This document shows positions 51,274-60,068 of a stretch of DNA of 64,000 nucleotides, piece after piece. Every line of letters begins with the position of its first letter. The first letter of the stretch is position 1. The stretch is from NCBI GenBank assembly GCA_041441915.1, contig JASDRS010000017.1, forward strand, positions 62,001-126,000, read 5' to 3'. A model generated the notes under the pieces. That model saw only the letters and a list, made by a program, of their open reading frames with translations. It had not been told where the DNA came from and did not search any database. The stretch is from UBA10365 sp041441915 (GTDB lineage Bacteria > Pseudomonadota > Alphaproteobacteria > Rhodobacterales > Rhodobacteraceae). The position numbers and the translations under genes were made by a program.

Positions 51274-52199
51274 GCGCGATCTATCCTAGAGTTGCTTTTA
51301 TTGGACTTGGGCTTATTGCGTCAAGTATGGCGCTTTCTATGCGGGCCGCGGGGCTTTGTAAAACGATAGTGGGTCATGCGCGGTCAAAAGAAACCCGTGA
51401 AGTGGCGCTGGAAATGGGGCTTGTTGACGCCGTTTATGAAAGCGCTGCTCAAGCGGTAAAAGATGCTGATTTGGTGGTTTTGGCTCTGCCCGTGGGTGCT
51501 ATGGGTGCGATTGCAGCAGAAATTGGTCCCTATCTTAAGGGGGGAGCGACGGTCACGGATGTGGGATCAGTGAAAGAGGCGGTTATATTGGCGGTTACGC
51601 CGTATTTGCCAAAAAATGTGCATTTTATACCGGGCCACCCTATTGCGGGGACGGAATACTCGGGTCCACGCGCAGGCTTTGTTCAATTGTTCCAGGGCCG
51701 TTGGTGGCTTTTAACACCCCAAGTTGGGGTTGATCAGCAAGCACTTGGACGTCTGCGAAATCTGTGCGTCGCCATGGGCGCTAAAGTCGACATGATGGAT
51801 GCAACTCACCATGACTTGGTGCTGGCGGTAACCAGCCATACGCCGCATTTGATTGCCTATACGATGGTTGGAGTTGCTGATGATCTGGAGCGCGTAACTG
51901 ACAGCGAGGTCATCCAATATTCTGCTGCGGGCTTTCGTGATTTTACCCGCATTGCCTCGAGTGATCCAACAATGTGGCGGGATGTTTTTTTAAACAATCA
52001 AGAGGCCACGCTTGAAATTCTAGGCCGTTTCACCGAAGAACTGTCTCGGTTACAAGAGGCTATTCGTAACGGCGATGGCGCGTATTTACATGCCTATTTC
52101 ATCCGCACCCGGGCCATTCGGAGCAACATCATCGAAGCGGGCCAAGACACATCAGCGCCGAACTTCGGCCGTGACACGAAAGACCCTAAGGTCCAATAG
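51270..52199 (+). CDS. Prephenate/arogenate (cyclohexadienyl) dehydrogenase
   Basis: Oxidative decarboxylation on the tyrosine branch, acting on prephenate or arogenate with NAD(P). 309 residues: an N-terminal Rossmann fold (VAFIGLGLIASSMALSMRAAG, with alanine at the third usual glycine), then VTDVGSVKEAVI, the HFIPGHPIAGTEYSGPRAG active-site segment with its histidine, and a C-terminal helical domain. It has no ACT or chorismate-mutase fusion. The gene starts within the hisC stop (ATGA). With aroC earlier in the window it supports a standard aromatic amino-acid pathway. Confidence 0.93.
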   Translation: MSAIYPRVAFIGLGLIASSMALSMRAAGLCKTIVGHARSKETREVALEMGLVDAVYESAAQAVKDADLVVLALPVGAMGAIAAEIGPYLKGGATVTDVGSVKEAVILAVTPYLPKNVHFIPGHPIAGTEYSGPRAGFVQLFQGRWWLLTPQVGVDQQALGRLRNLCVAMGAKVDMMDATHHDLVLAVTSHTPHLIAYTMVGVADDLERVTDSEVIQYSAAGFRDFTRIASSDPTMWRDVFLNNQEATLEILGRFTEELSRLQEAIRNGDGAYLHAYFIRTRAIRSNIIEAGQDTSAPNFGRDTKDPKVQ

Positions 52200-52206
52200 G
52201 GGGGTG

Positions 52207-53187
52207 TTATGGAGAGATTTTCGCAAAAGTGGCTGGCAATTTTCCCAAGGGTACTGGCCCAAGGCTGACCCAATTATCTTTCACAAAAAGGGGTAGTTCT
52301 AAACGGTCTTTGCCCTGTGACAGGGCTTGACCCAGGTTTTTGATCCCTTGTCGTGCTTTAGGTGAAATCCAATTCTGCGCCACCGCAAAGTCAAAAAATA
52401 CTTGCCAATTTTGCAAGGTGAGCATGATTCTTCCCTGTGCCAAACCGCGAGAATCAGCACTGACTTGTCCTGCAGCAGTTAGTTCGGCCATGTTCCAGAT
52501 TAGAGAAAAATTGCTTAAATCGAAAGCGCGTGGCATTGGATTTTCGTGCCATATTTTGCCATCAATGGGGCGATCAAGTAGCATATCAAGCTGCAAAAAT
52601 ATTTGCGTGGGGCCGTCTGTAAACGCCAGTTTCAGATTTGTGGCACGCAGGCCTAATTGATAGCGGCGATCTGTGGCCCCGTCGGTGGGCAATGCGTCGC
52701 GCGCGCGCAGGCCCATGTCGAAACTGGACGCCTGGCCTAAGGCGCCGCTGTCATTTCTAAACCGAAGGCCAGAGCCCATAAATATCAAACGTTCAAGGGC
52801 TAAATTTTTAGTGGGCGACATCACGATACTAGCTTGCGCCTTATCGGTTTCAATTTCCAAATTTTTGCCAAAAAGTACCAGATCTTGGCGTGGCGCAAAG
52901 GCGACAATTACATGCCAGGGGCTATAAGATAGAGATAAAAACTGGATAAAGTCAGAATGATAGTGGAAAGACTTGGCCGCGTTTTGCACCAAAGGCGCAC
53001 TTACTGTCAGATCAAACCTATTGGGAAAACCCTCAAGGTTTAGGTCTGAGTAATCAATAACTGCCCCATTGTTTCGTGCCTGTTCAATGAACGACAATAT
53101 GGTGTGATGCGCGATGCGGGAGGTAAAAAACCAATAGCCGCTCCACAATAGCGCAACCGCCGCTACAGCCCATGCCAAAATGCGCAT
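52207..53187 (-). CDS. DUF2125 family protein
   Basis: 326-residue protein of the DUF2125 family, common in Rhodobacteraceae and unassigned in function. One N-terminal membrane helix (WAVAAVALLWSGYWFFT) is followed by a large domain predicted to be periplasmic; the YSDLNLEGFPNRFDLTVSAP stretch, with a G-[YF]-P-x-R pattern, is the conserved core. No enzyme motif is seen. Single gene, convergent with the tyrosine-branch dehydrogenase and divergent from chaC. Confidence 0.85.
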   Translation of the reverse strand: MRILAWAVAAVALLWSGYWFFTSRIAHHTILSFIEQARNNGAVIDYSDLNLEGFPNRFDLTVSAPLVQNAAKSFHYHSDFIQFLSLSYSPWHVIVAFAPRQDLVLFGKNLEIETDKAQASIVMSPTKNLALERLIFMGSGLRFRNDSGALGQASSFDMGLRARDALPTDGATDRRYQLGLRATNLKLAFTDGPTQIFLQLDMLLDRPIDGKIWHENPMPRAFDLSNFSLIWNMAELTAAGQVSADSRGLAQGRIMLTLQNWQVFFDFAVAQNWISPKARQGIKNLGQALSQGKDRLELPLFVKDNWVSLGPVPLGKLPATFAKISP

Positions 53188-53248
53188 TACACCCTCTTTT
53201 CAATGACGTGGGTACAGTTTAGGCTTTAACCTAAGAAAGGGCCAGAGT

Positions 53249-53827
53249 ATGGACGCAGCTCTGCAAAATTTTTGGGTTTTTGGTTATGGATCTTTGATTT
53301 GGAACCCTAATTTTCCTTTTAGCATTAGTGAAATTGCGCGGCTTCACGGATGGGCACGCAGCTTTTGTATGCGCTCCATTCACCATCGTGGGACCGTAGA
53401 AAATCCTGGTCTGGTGCTGGCCCTCGACGAGCAGGTAGAAGCGCATTGTGACGGCGTGGCGTTTTTGGTAAAACCTGATCATCACCAATCAACCCTTGCG
53501 CTTTTACGCGAACGCGAGCTCGTCGCGTCTGCGTATCTGGAGAAATGGCTGCCGATTACGCTGCAATCTGGGGCACAGGTGCAGGCATTATCCTATGTGA
53601 TTGACCGCGATCATGCGCAATATTGCGGTGGCCTAAGTTTGGCTGAACAGGTAAAAATTTTGGCTAATGCCAAAGGCCAACGTGGACATAACCGCGATTA
53701 TCTAGTGACAACGGCGCTGTATCTGCGCGATCTGGGAATTGAAGACCCAGACCTAACCTGGCTATGGAAAAAAGTTGATCCTGCATTTTTCGACAATAGG
53801 CTTGGAATTGGGGCCTCTGCGGTTTAG
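53249..53827 (+). CDS. ChaC-type gamma-glutamylcyclotransferase
   Basis: 192-residue ChaC family enzyme that breaks glutathione to 5-oxoproline and Cys-Gly. It has the substrate loop VFGYGSLIWNP at the N-terminus, a GWARSFCMRSIHHRGT stretch, and LLRERELVASAY, which holds the catalytic glutamate. Related glutathione functions in the window are glyoxalase II (gloB) and the dead GST. Single gene, with the stator-like pair starting 24 bases later but possibly on its own promoter. Confidence 0.9.
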   Translation: MDAALQNFWVFGYGSLIWNPNFPFSISEIARLHGWARSFCMRSIHHRGTVENPGLVLALDEQVEAHCDGVAFLVKPDHHQSTLALLRERELVASAYLEKWLPITLQSGAQVQALSYVIDRDHAQYCGGLSLAEQVKILANAKGQRGHNRDYLVTTALYLRDLGIEDPDLTWLWKKVDPAFFDNRLGIGASAV

Positions 53828-53850
53828 GGTGTAAATAATATTTTAACCTA

Positions 53851-55047
53851 GTGAGCCTTATGCAAGCTAATCCCGATCAGCCCTTTTTTACCCAGCCAAT
53901 ACGCCAGATTTTGCTCATGCTGATTGTGACATTTTTGGTTGGTTTTGGAATGTGGTTCGCCTTTCCGGTCTTGGAAGGTGTGTTTCTTTCAAGCCCCTAT
54001 TTGAACGGCTTGATTGTGGCGTTCTTTCTGGTGGGTTTGATAACCTGCGTTTGGCAGATGGTGCAGTTGATTCTTTCGGTCGTTTGGATCGAAGATTTTG
54101 TGCAGCGCCGACCAGGGCATGAATTCACCCAAGTGCCGTCTTTGTTGGCGCCATTAGCTGCCTTGCTAGGGGGGCGTGGGGCTCGGTTGCAAATCTCATC
54201 CACCTCGGCGCGCTCGATTTTAGATTCGGCGGCTACACGGCTGGATGAATCGCGTGATGTTACCCGCTATTTGGCGAATTTGCTTATTTTTTTGGGGCTT
54301 TTGGGTACATTCTTTGGACTTGCTACCACGGTTCCTGCCGTAGTTGATACTATCCGCGCTTTGGCCCCAAAAGATGGGCAAACTGGTCTGGAGATGTTTT
54401 CAGGCCTAATGAAAGGGCTAGAGAACCAATTAGGTGGTATGGGCACGGCCTTTTCCTCGTCGCTTTTGGGCTTGGCTGGATCTTTGGTGATTGGGCTTTT
54501 GGATTTGTTTGCTGGCCATGGACAAAATCGCTTTTACCGCGAATTAGAAGAATGGCTTTCGTCTTTCACAAGCCTGAGTTTTGGTGGTGGTGACGCAGAG
54601 CATGGGCCATCTGACGCGGTTTTGATGGCTGTTTACCAAAAAATAACTGATCAAAATAAAGCTATTGCAGCATTAGTCACGGATTTTCAGCACCGGCTTG
54701 AGCGCGATTCAGACCGCTTTGTGGGCTCGGCGGAAACTACGCGCCAACAGTCGGCTATTTTGGGTGAAATTGCGAGCAGCCAAGAAAAAATCTATGTGCA
54801 TTTGGTCAAGAGCTATGCGGTGCGCCCTGCGCTGCCTGACGGCTCGAGCGGTGACGGACACGCAGAGGCTGCACCAACTGATGCAGAAAGCCAAGTACGT
54901 TTGCGGTCTATTGATGAGCAATTGCTGCGTATTTTGGAAGAAATGGCGGCAGGGCGCGAAGAAAGTCTAGCCGCTATGCGCGGCGATATTGCGAAACTGA
55001 CCCAAGCGGTCGAAGAACTCAATCCCACTTCGCGTAAGAAAGACTAG
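53851..55047 (+). CDS. MotA/TolQ/ExbB-like proton channel protein
   Basis: 398-residue membrane protein resembling MotA/TolQ/ExbB channel subunits. About four helices: 17-39 (ILLMLIVTFLVGFGMWFAF), 48-75, 145-170 (LANLLIFLGLLGTFFGLATT) and 205-225 (GTAFSSSLLGLAGSLVIGL); the last two hold the TFFGLxxT and GMGTAFSSSLLG patterns of this superfamily. Both ends face the cytoplasm, and the C-terminal tail of about 170 residues is long and partly helical. The start is GTG 53851; ATG 53860 is also possible, and neither has a strong ribosome site. Two bases separate it from the OmpA/MotB-like gene, so the pair forms one ion-driven complex. Confidence 0.85.
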   Translation: MSLMQANPDQPFFTQPIRQILLMLIVTFLVGFGMWFAFPVLEGVFLSSPYLNGLIVAFFLVGLITCVWQMVQLILSVVWIEDFVQRRPGHEFTQVPSLLAPLAALLGGRGARLQISSTSARSILDSAATRLDESRDVTRYLANLLIFLGLLGTFFGLATTVPAVVDTIRALAPKDGQTGLEMFSGLMKGLENQLGGMGTAFSSSLLGLAGSLVIGLLDLFAGHGQNRFYRELEEWLSSFTSLSFGGGDAEHGPSDAVLMAVYQKITDQNKAIAALVTDFQHRLERDSDRFVGSAETTRQQSAILGEIASSQEKIYVHLVKSYAVRPALPDGSSGDGHAEAAPTDAESQVRLRSIDEQLLRILEEMAAGREESLAAMRGDIAKLTQAVEELNPTSRKKD

Positions 55048-55049
55048 CT

Positions 55050-56669
55050 ATGGCTTTGTCTGGACGTGGCAACAGGAGATCGGCCGCAGACACTATCTGG
55101 CCCGGTTTTGTTGATGCCATGACCACGATGCTGCTGGTGGTGATGTTTTTGCTGACCATCTTTATCGTCGTTCAAGCTGTGCTACGTGATAAAATCACAA
55201 CCCAAGTTTCCGAACTGAGCCAATTGACCCAACAGATTTCTAGTTTAGCCGATGCCTTGGGGATGGAACGGGTGCGTGTCTCTAATTTAGAGGGCAAAGT
55301 TAGCCAATTGACCGGTGATTTGAAGGTGGCCAGGGCTGACGGTGCAGACAAGTCGGTTATGATTGCTTCGCTTACTGCCACGCTTTCTGCGAGTGAGAAT
55401 GATCTGACCCAAGCACGGACGCGCATTACGTCATTTGAAGAACAAGTGGCCTCACTTTTGGCGCTGCGATCTCAAGACAGTGGCGTCATTACTGCGCTGG
55501 AGGCCGGCATGGCCGAACTTGATGCGGCGAAAGCTCGTGAATTCTCGCGCGCAGAGGCGCTGCAACTGGCTTTAGCCCAGACCCGTGACGAGATCAAACT
55601 AAAGGTAGAGGAGGCACGTCTTGCCGCCGCCCGCCGCCAAGCGCTTGATCTCTTGATTGCGGATTTGAACAAAAAAAATGTTGATCTGACCCAAAACTAT
55701 TATGAAGTTAGCGCCATTTTGACCGAAGAGCAGTCGGCCAGAATTGCAGATCAGGCCGCTTTGCAAGCTTTGCAAGATAAGCTCAAAAATTCTGATGCTG
55801 AACTGACCGCCCTAACTCTTAATCTTGAAGAACAGCGCAAACGGGCGGAAGAAACACTCACCCTTTTGGCCGCAGCCCAATCTAAAATTGCTCAGGACAT
55901 AGAAAAAAACTTGCCCAATCTGTTGGCTGTGGCTGAACAGGCCTTGGCACAAGAACAAACCAAATCCTTCGTAGTTGAACGGCGAGTTGCTTTGCTGAAC
56001 CAGCAGGTGGCCAGCTTGCGCGCGCAGATGGCCTCATTGCAAAATCTTTTGGATGCTGCCGTTGTGAAAGATGAACAGGCTGGCGTTCAGCTTGATGAAT
56101 TGGGCAGCAAACTAAATTCTGCGCTGGCGCAAGTCGCTGCCGAACAAAAGCGGCGCGCTGACCTTGAAACTGCTGAACGTGAGAGACTAGAGGCTGAGAC
56201 AAAAGACCTGGCGAAATACCGTTCGGAATTCTTTGGTCAATTAAGACAATTGCTTGGTGGCCGCGAAGGGGTACGTGTGGTCGGAGATCGTTTTGTCTTT
56301 TCGTCGGAAGTGTTATTTGAGCAGGGTGCGGCCAATCTTGCCTACGAAGGTAAAAACCAAATTGCGGGTGTCGCAGCAATTTTGAATGATATATCGGACC
56401 AAATTCCACCAGATCTTGACTGGATAATTAGGGTAGATGGCCATACTGACAATGTCCCCCTGTCGGCTCGTAACCTTTTTAAAGATAATTGGGAATTGAG
56501 CCAAGCTCGTGCGCTGTCGGTGGTGCGCTATATGCAAATTGATCTTGGATTCGCGCCTGAACGTATGGCTGCCGCCGGTTTTGGCGAATATCGTCCAGTG
56601 GCGCTTGGCGACAGCGAACAGGCCCGCGCGCAAAATCGGCGGATCGAGTTAAAACTTACAGAACGATAG
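55050..56669 (+). CDS. MotB/OmpA-like protein with long coiled coil
   Basis: 539-residue partner of the preceding channel. One N-terminal membrane helix (about 24-44) is preceded by WPGFVDAMTTML: Asp22 sits where MotB and ExbD/TolR carry the proton-binding aspartate. Residues about 45-390 are heptad-rich and almost surely a long periplasmic coiled coil, rich in Glu, Ala, Leu and Gln. The C-terminal 130 residues are an OmpA peptidoglycan-binding domain (DGHTDNVPLS, then QARALSVVRYM, and QNRRIELKL). No flagellar or Tol genes are near. It converges on clpA with a shared terminator. Confidence 0.88.
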   Translation: MALSGRGNRRSAADTIWPGFVDAMTTMLLVVMFLLTIFIVVQAVLRDKITTQVSELSQLTQQISSLADALGMERVRVSNLEGKVSQLTGDLKVARADGADKSVMIASLTATLSASENDLTQARTRITSFEEQVASLLALRSQDSGVITALEAGMAELDAAKAREFSRAEALQLALAQTRDEIKLKVEEARLAAARRQALDLLIADLNKKNVDLTQNYYEVSAILTEEQSARIADQAALQALQDKLKNSDAELTALTLNLEEQRKRAEETLTLLAAAQSKIAQDIEKNLPNLLAVAEQALAQEQTKSFVVERRVALLNQQVASLRAQMASLQNLLDAAVVKDEQAGVQLDELGSKLNSALAQVAAEQKRRADLETAERERLEAETKDLAKYRSEFFGQLRQLLGGREGVRVVGDRFVFSSEVLFEQGAANLAYEGKNQIAGVAAILNDISDQIPPDLDWIIRVDGHTDNVPLSARNLFKDNWELSQARALSVVRYMQIDLGFAPERMAAAGFGEYRPVALGDSEQARAQNRRIELKLTER

Positions 56670-56680
56670 TGCCTAAAGTG

Positions 56681-56704
56681 TAAAGTCCCCTTTCGGGGGC
56701 TTTA
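56681..56704. terminator. Shared terminator between the OmpA-like gene and clpA
   Basis: TAAAG-t-CCCC and GGGG-g-CTTTA pair around a TTTC loop; symmetrical enough to serve both convergent transcripts. Confidence 0.8.
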
Positions 56705-56708
56705 CTAT

Positions 56709-59027
56709 TCAACTTGCGGTCAGCAAAGTAGGCTTAACGCCCGTGATGCGTGGCTTTTCTGGTTCTTCGATAACCAGATCAAGGGCGCCATCTTTCACCA
56801 AGATGCGTACAATGCCACCCTTAACCAATTTACCAAACAAAAGTTCTTCGGCCAGTGGTTTTTTGATGTGCTCTTGTATCACGCGCCCCAGTGGGCGTGC
56901 CCCCATCTTGTCATCATACCCCTTTTCAGCTAGCCAGGAGGCCGCCTCTTCTGAAAGTTCTACATGTACATTGCGGTCAAAAAGTTGGGCTTCCAGTTGC
57001 AGAATAAACTTTTGTACAACTTCCAAAATGACCTTTTTCCCCAATGTCTCGAAAGAAATTACTGCGTCCAAACGGTTGCGGAACTCGGGCGTGAAGGTGC
57101 GCTCGATCGCGGCCGTGTCTTCTCCAGTGCGGCGATCGCGGTTAAAGCCGATCGCCGATTTTGACATTTCGGATGCGCCAGCGTTTGAGGTCATGATCAA
57201 AATTACATTACGAAAATCAACGGAGCGGCCATTGTGGTCGGTCAGTTTTCCGTGATCCATCACTTGCAGCAAAATATTGTAAACGTCGGGATGGGCTTTT
57301 TCCATTTCATCGAGTAGCAGCACGCAGTGCGGATGCTGATCAACCCCATCCGTCAACATGCCACCTTGGTCAAAGCCCACGTAGCCAGGGGGCGCTCCTA
57401 TCAGGCGGGAAACCGCGTGTTTCTCCATATATTCTGACATATCGAACCGCAAAATCTCGATCCCTAAGATCGAGGCAAGCTGTTTTGCCACTTCTGTTTT
57501 TCCCACACCTGTGGGGCCTGCAAATAAATAATTCCCAATGGGCTTTTCAGGTTCGCGCAAACCAGCACGGGCAAGCTTGATGGCCGATGAGAGCGCGACA
57601 ATCGCCTTATCTTGACCAAAGACCACACGCTTAAGTGTTTTTTCCAAATCGCGCAGTACTTCGGCATCGTCTTTAGATACGCTTTTTGCAGGAATGCGGG
57701 CAATTTTAGCGACCACGGCTTCGATCTCTTTGGTGCTGATTGTTTTACGGCGTTTGGATTCAGCAGCCAATTGCTGTGCGGCGCCGGCTTCATCGATCAC
57801 GTCAATTGCGCTGTCGGGCAATTTGCGATCATTTATGTAGCGCGAAGCCAGTTCGACCGCAGATTTAATCGCGTCAGCCGTATAGCGCAAATCGTGATGT
57901 TTTTCGAAATGGGGTTTGAGCCCCATTAGAATTTTGATCGAATCTAGGATCGAGGGTTCGTTCACATCAATTTTTTGAAAACGACGCGCAAGGGCGCGGT
58001 CTTTCTCAAAATGTTGGCGGAATTCTTTATAGGTTGTCGACCCCATGCAGCGCAATTTACCGCCCGAAAGGGCTGGCTTTAACAGGTTGGACGCATCCAT
58101 CGCTCCGCCCGAAGTTGCCCCCGCACCGATTACGGTGTGAATTTCGTCGATGAACAGGACCGCATCAGAGTGATCTTCTATTTCTTTGACCACGGCTTTC
58201 AGGCGTTCTTCAAAATCGCCACGGTACCGCGTGCCCGCAAGCAGTGAACCCATATCCAAAGAATAGATCGTCGCATGTTCCAAAATTTCTGGGGTTTGGC
58301 CGTGGATGATTTTCCATGCCAAGCCTTCGGCGATCGCAGTTTTTCCTACGCCTGGATCACCCACCAAAAGAGGGTTGTTCTTGCGACGGCGGCACAGCAC
58401 TTGGATGCAGCGCTCAACTTCGGCCTCGCGGCCAATGAGTGGGTCAACATCGCCCCTTTCGGCTTTGACATTCAGGTCAATGCAATATTTTGACAGGGCA
58501 GATTCTTTTTCTTCTCCAGCTTCGGCTTTGGATGTTTCAAGATGTTCGTCCGCACCATTCACCGCGCGTGCTTCACCGTATGTTGGGTCTTTAGCCACGC
58601 CATGAGCAATGAAATTGACCGCGTCATAACGAGTCATATCTTGCTCCTGAAGAAAATAGGCGGCGTTGCTTTCACGTTCAGCAAAAATTGCGACCAGTAC
58701 ATTCGCGCCCGTCACATCGATACGCCCAGACGATTGCACGTGAATCGCGGCACGTTGAATGACGCGTTGAAAAGCAGCCGTAGGTACGGATTCTGACCTT
58801 TCGACATCGGTCACAAGTGTAGAGAGATCACCATCAATAAAGGCCGTCAGTGTACTGCGTAAGGTTGCTAGATTGACAGCGCAGGCCTGCAGCACACGCG
58901 CCGCTTCGGGTTCGTCGGTCAAGGCTAAAAGTAAATGCTCCAAAGTTGCAAGTTCATGCTTGCGGTCATTGGCGAGTGACAATGCACTATGGATTGCTTG
59001 TTCTAACGTAGTCGAAAATGAAGGCAC
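56709..59027 (-). CDS. clpA: ATP-dependent Clp protease ATP-binding subunit ClpA
   Basis: Unfoldase that feeds substrates, including N-degron proteins via ClpS, into ClpP. From GTG 59027 it has 772 residues beginning PSFSTTLEQAIHSALSLAN after the initiator, the normal N-terminus; AGGAG lies about seven bases before it. The ATG 14 codons upstream gives an unmatched extension. There are two AAA+ modules: GDPGVGKTAIAEG / FIDEIHTVIGAGATSGG and GPTGVGKTEVAKQ / LLLDEMEKAHPDV, plus an N-domain with two repeats. Downstream of gloB on the minus strand. No clpS is adjacent. Confidence 0.95.
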   Translation of the reverse strand: MPSFSTTLEQAIHSALSLANDRKHELATLEHLLLALTDEPEAARVLQACAVNLATLRSTLTAFIDGDLSTLVTDVERSESVPTAAFQRVIQRAAIHVQSSGRIDVTGANVLVAIFAERESNAAYFLQEQDMTRYDAVNFIAHGVAKDPTYGEARAVNGADEHLETSKAEAGEEKESALSKYCIDLNVKAERGDVDPLIGREAEVERCIQVLCRRRKNNPLLVGDPGVGKTAIAEGLAWKIIHGQTPEILEHATIYSLDMGSLLAGTRYRGDFEERLKAVVKEIEDHSDAVLFIDEIHTVIGAGATSGGAMDASNLLKPALSGGKLRCMGSTTYKEFRQHFEKDRALARRFQKIDVNEPSILDSIKILMGLKPHFEKHHDLRYTADAIKSAVELASRYINDRKLPDSAIDVIDEAGAAQQLAAESKRRKTISTKEIEAVVAKIARIPAKSVSKDDAEVLRDLEKTLKRVVFGQDKAIVALSSAIKLARAGLREPEKPIGNYLFAGPTGVGKTEVAKQLASILGIEILRFDMSEYMEKHAVSRLIGAPPGYVGFDQGGMLTDGVDQHPHCVLLLDEMEKAHPDVYNILLQVMDHGKLTDHNGRSVDFRNVILIMTSNAGASEMSKSAIGFNRDRRTGEDTAAIERTFTPEFRNRLDAVISFETLGKKVILEVVQKFILQLEAQLFDRNVHVELSEEAASWLAEKGYDDKMGARPLGRVIQEHIKKPLAEELLFGKLVKGGIVRILVKDGALDLVIEEPEKPRITGVKPTLLTAS

Positions 59028-59194
59028 TTTGAGGCTCCTGTTCTGATCGGCTCTTTGGTCTTTGGGCATAACCTTAAAAGCAAATTTGGCTATTAATGGT
59101 CAGCTTTCGTTCATTTTTTTTTGCTTGTTCAAGGCTTATTTTGAATTTAGTGCAAAATTAATCTTAGAAAAGCGCCTTTACCGTTAGTTTCATA

Positions 59195-59974
59195 TTAAAA
59201 TTTGTTACGCATGTCACGAAGCACCGCAAAAACAGCCCCGTCGGTCTGGTTTTCGAGACCTAATGCGGCTTTCATAGTAGGTTCAACGGCGCGCAAGAAT
59301 GGATTTGTTAGGCGTTCATTGGCTAAAGTTGTGTGTAGGGCTTTAAAGTCGGGCGCACCCGCGGTTCGATGGGCTGTGGCTCGCAAGGCACTATGGGGGT
59401 TGTTGGGTTCAACACTTAAGGCAAAGTGTTCGTTAACGGCCATATAATCATGACCCGAAAGAATGCGCGTTTCATTTGGCAGGGCCGTCAGGCGGGACAA
59501 TGACCCCCACATTTGGTCAAAGCTGCCTTCAAACAAGCGACCACACCCCATCGCCATCAGACTGTCGCCCGTAAAGGCCAAGCCGCTTTTGGGAAGATAA
59601 AAGGCAATATGGCCGACAGTGTGGCCTGACACGTCCATTACACGACAAGCTTCGCCGCATAGTGTGAAGCTTTCGTCATTGGCCAAAGCTAGATCCAACG
59701 AAGGCAGACGGTGCGCATCTGCCTTCGCGCCTACCATGCGGGGAAGGGTTTTGCTGGCATATGCGGCCAAAAGCTCGGGCACGGCATCAATATGGTCAGA
59801 GTGATGGTGGGTTAAAAGTATATCGCTTAATTGCCAACCTTGCGTCGACAAAGCTCTTAGAATAGGCGCCGCTTCGGGTGCATCGATCAGAGCGGTTTCG
59901 CCGTTGACTTCATTATGCAAGAGATAAGCGAAATTATCCTTTAGACAGGGAACAATCAAAAGTTTCAGCGACAT
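59195..59974 (-). CDS. gloB: Hydroxyacylglutathione hydrolase (glyoxalase II)
   Basis: Hydrolyses S-lactoylglutathione to lactate and glutathione, the second step of methylglyoxal removal. From ATG 59974 it has 259 residues, the typical length; the open frame continues 26 codons upstream with no family match. The metallo-beta-lactamase metal motif THHHSDHIDAV is clear, with VSGHTVGH, FTGDSLMAMGCGRLFEG and LSGHDYMAVNE for other ligands. It is divergent from the methyltransferase gene, a pairing often seen in this group, and precedes clpA. Confidence 0.94.
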   Translation of the reverse strand: MSLKLLIVPCLKDNFAYLLHNEVNGETALIDAPEAAPILRALSTQGWQLSDILLTHHHSDHIDAVPELLAAYASKTLPRMVGAKADAHRLPSLDLALANDESFTLCGEACRVMDVSGHTVGHIAFYLPKSGLAFTGDSLMAMGCGRLFEGSFDQMWGSLSRLTALPNETRILSGHDYMAVNEHFALSVEPNNPHSALRATAHRTAGAPDFKALHTTLANERLTNPFLRAVEPTMKAALGLENQTDGAVFAVLRDMRNKF

Positions 59975-60068
59975 GGGAGGCCTTTTCATTGTTTGGGTTG
60001 CATCTGAAGCGATGAGCGACCACTCTATAGTATGAGTTTTACTTTGCCGCAAAATTACTAAGGCCGCA

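Noticed and set aside
53851..56669. Zorya-type anti-phage system (zorA-zorB)
   Set aside because: The MotA-like subunit lacks the very long tail, the coiled coil is on the OmpA-like subunit, and there are no zorC, zorD or zorE genes. Neighbours are core genes, not a defence island.
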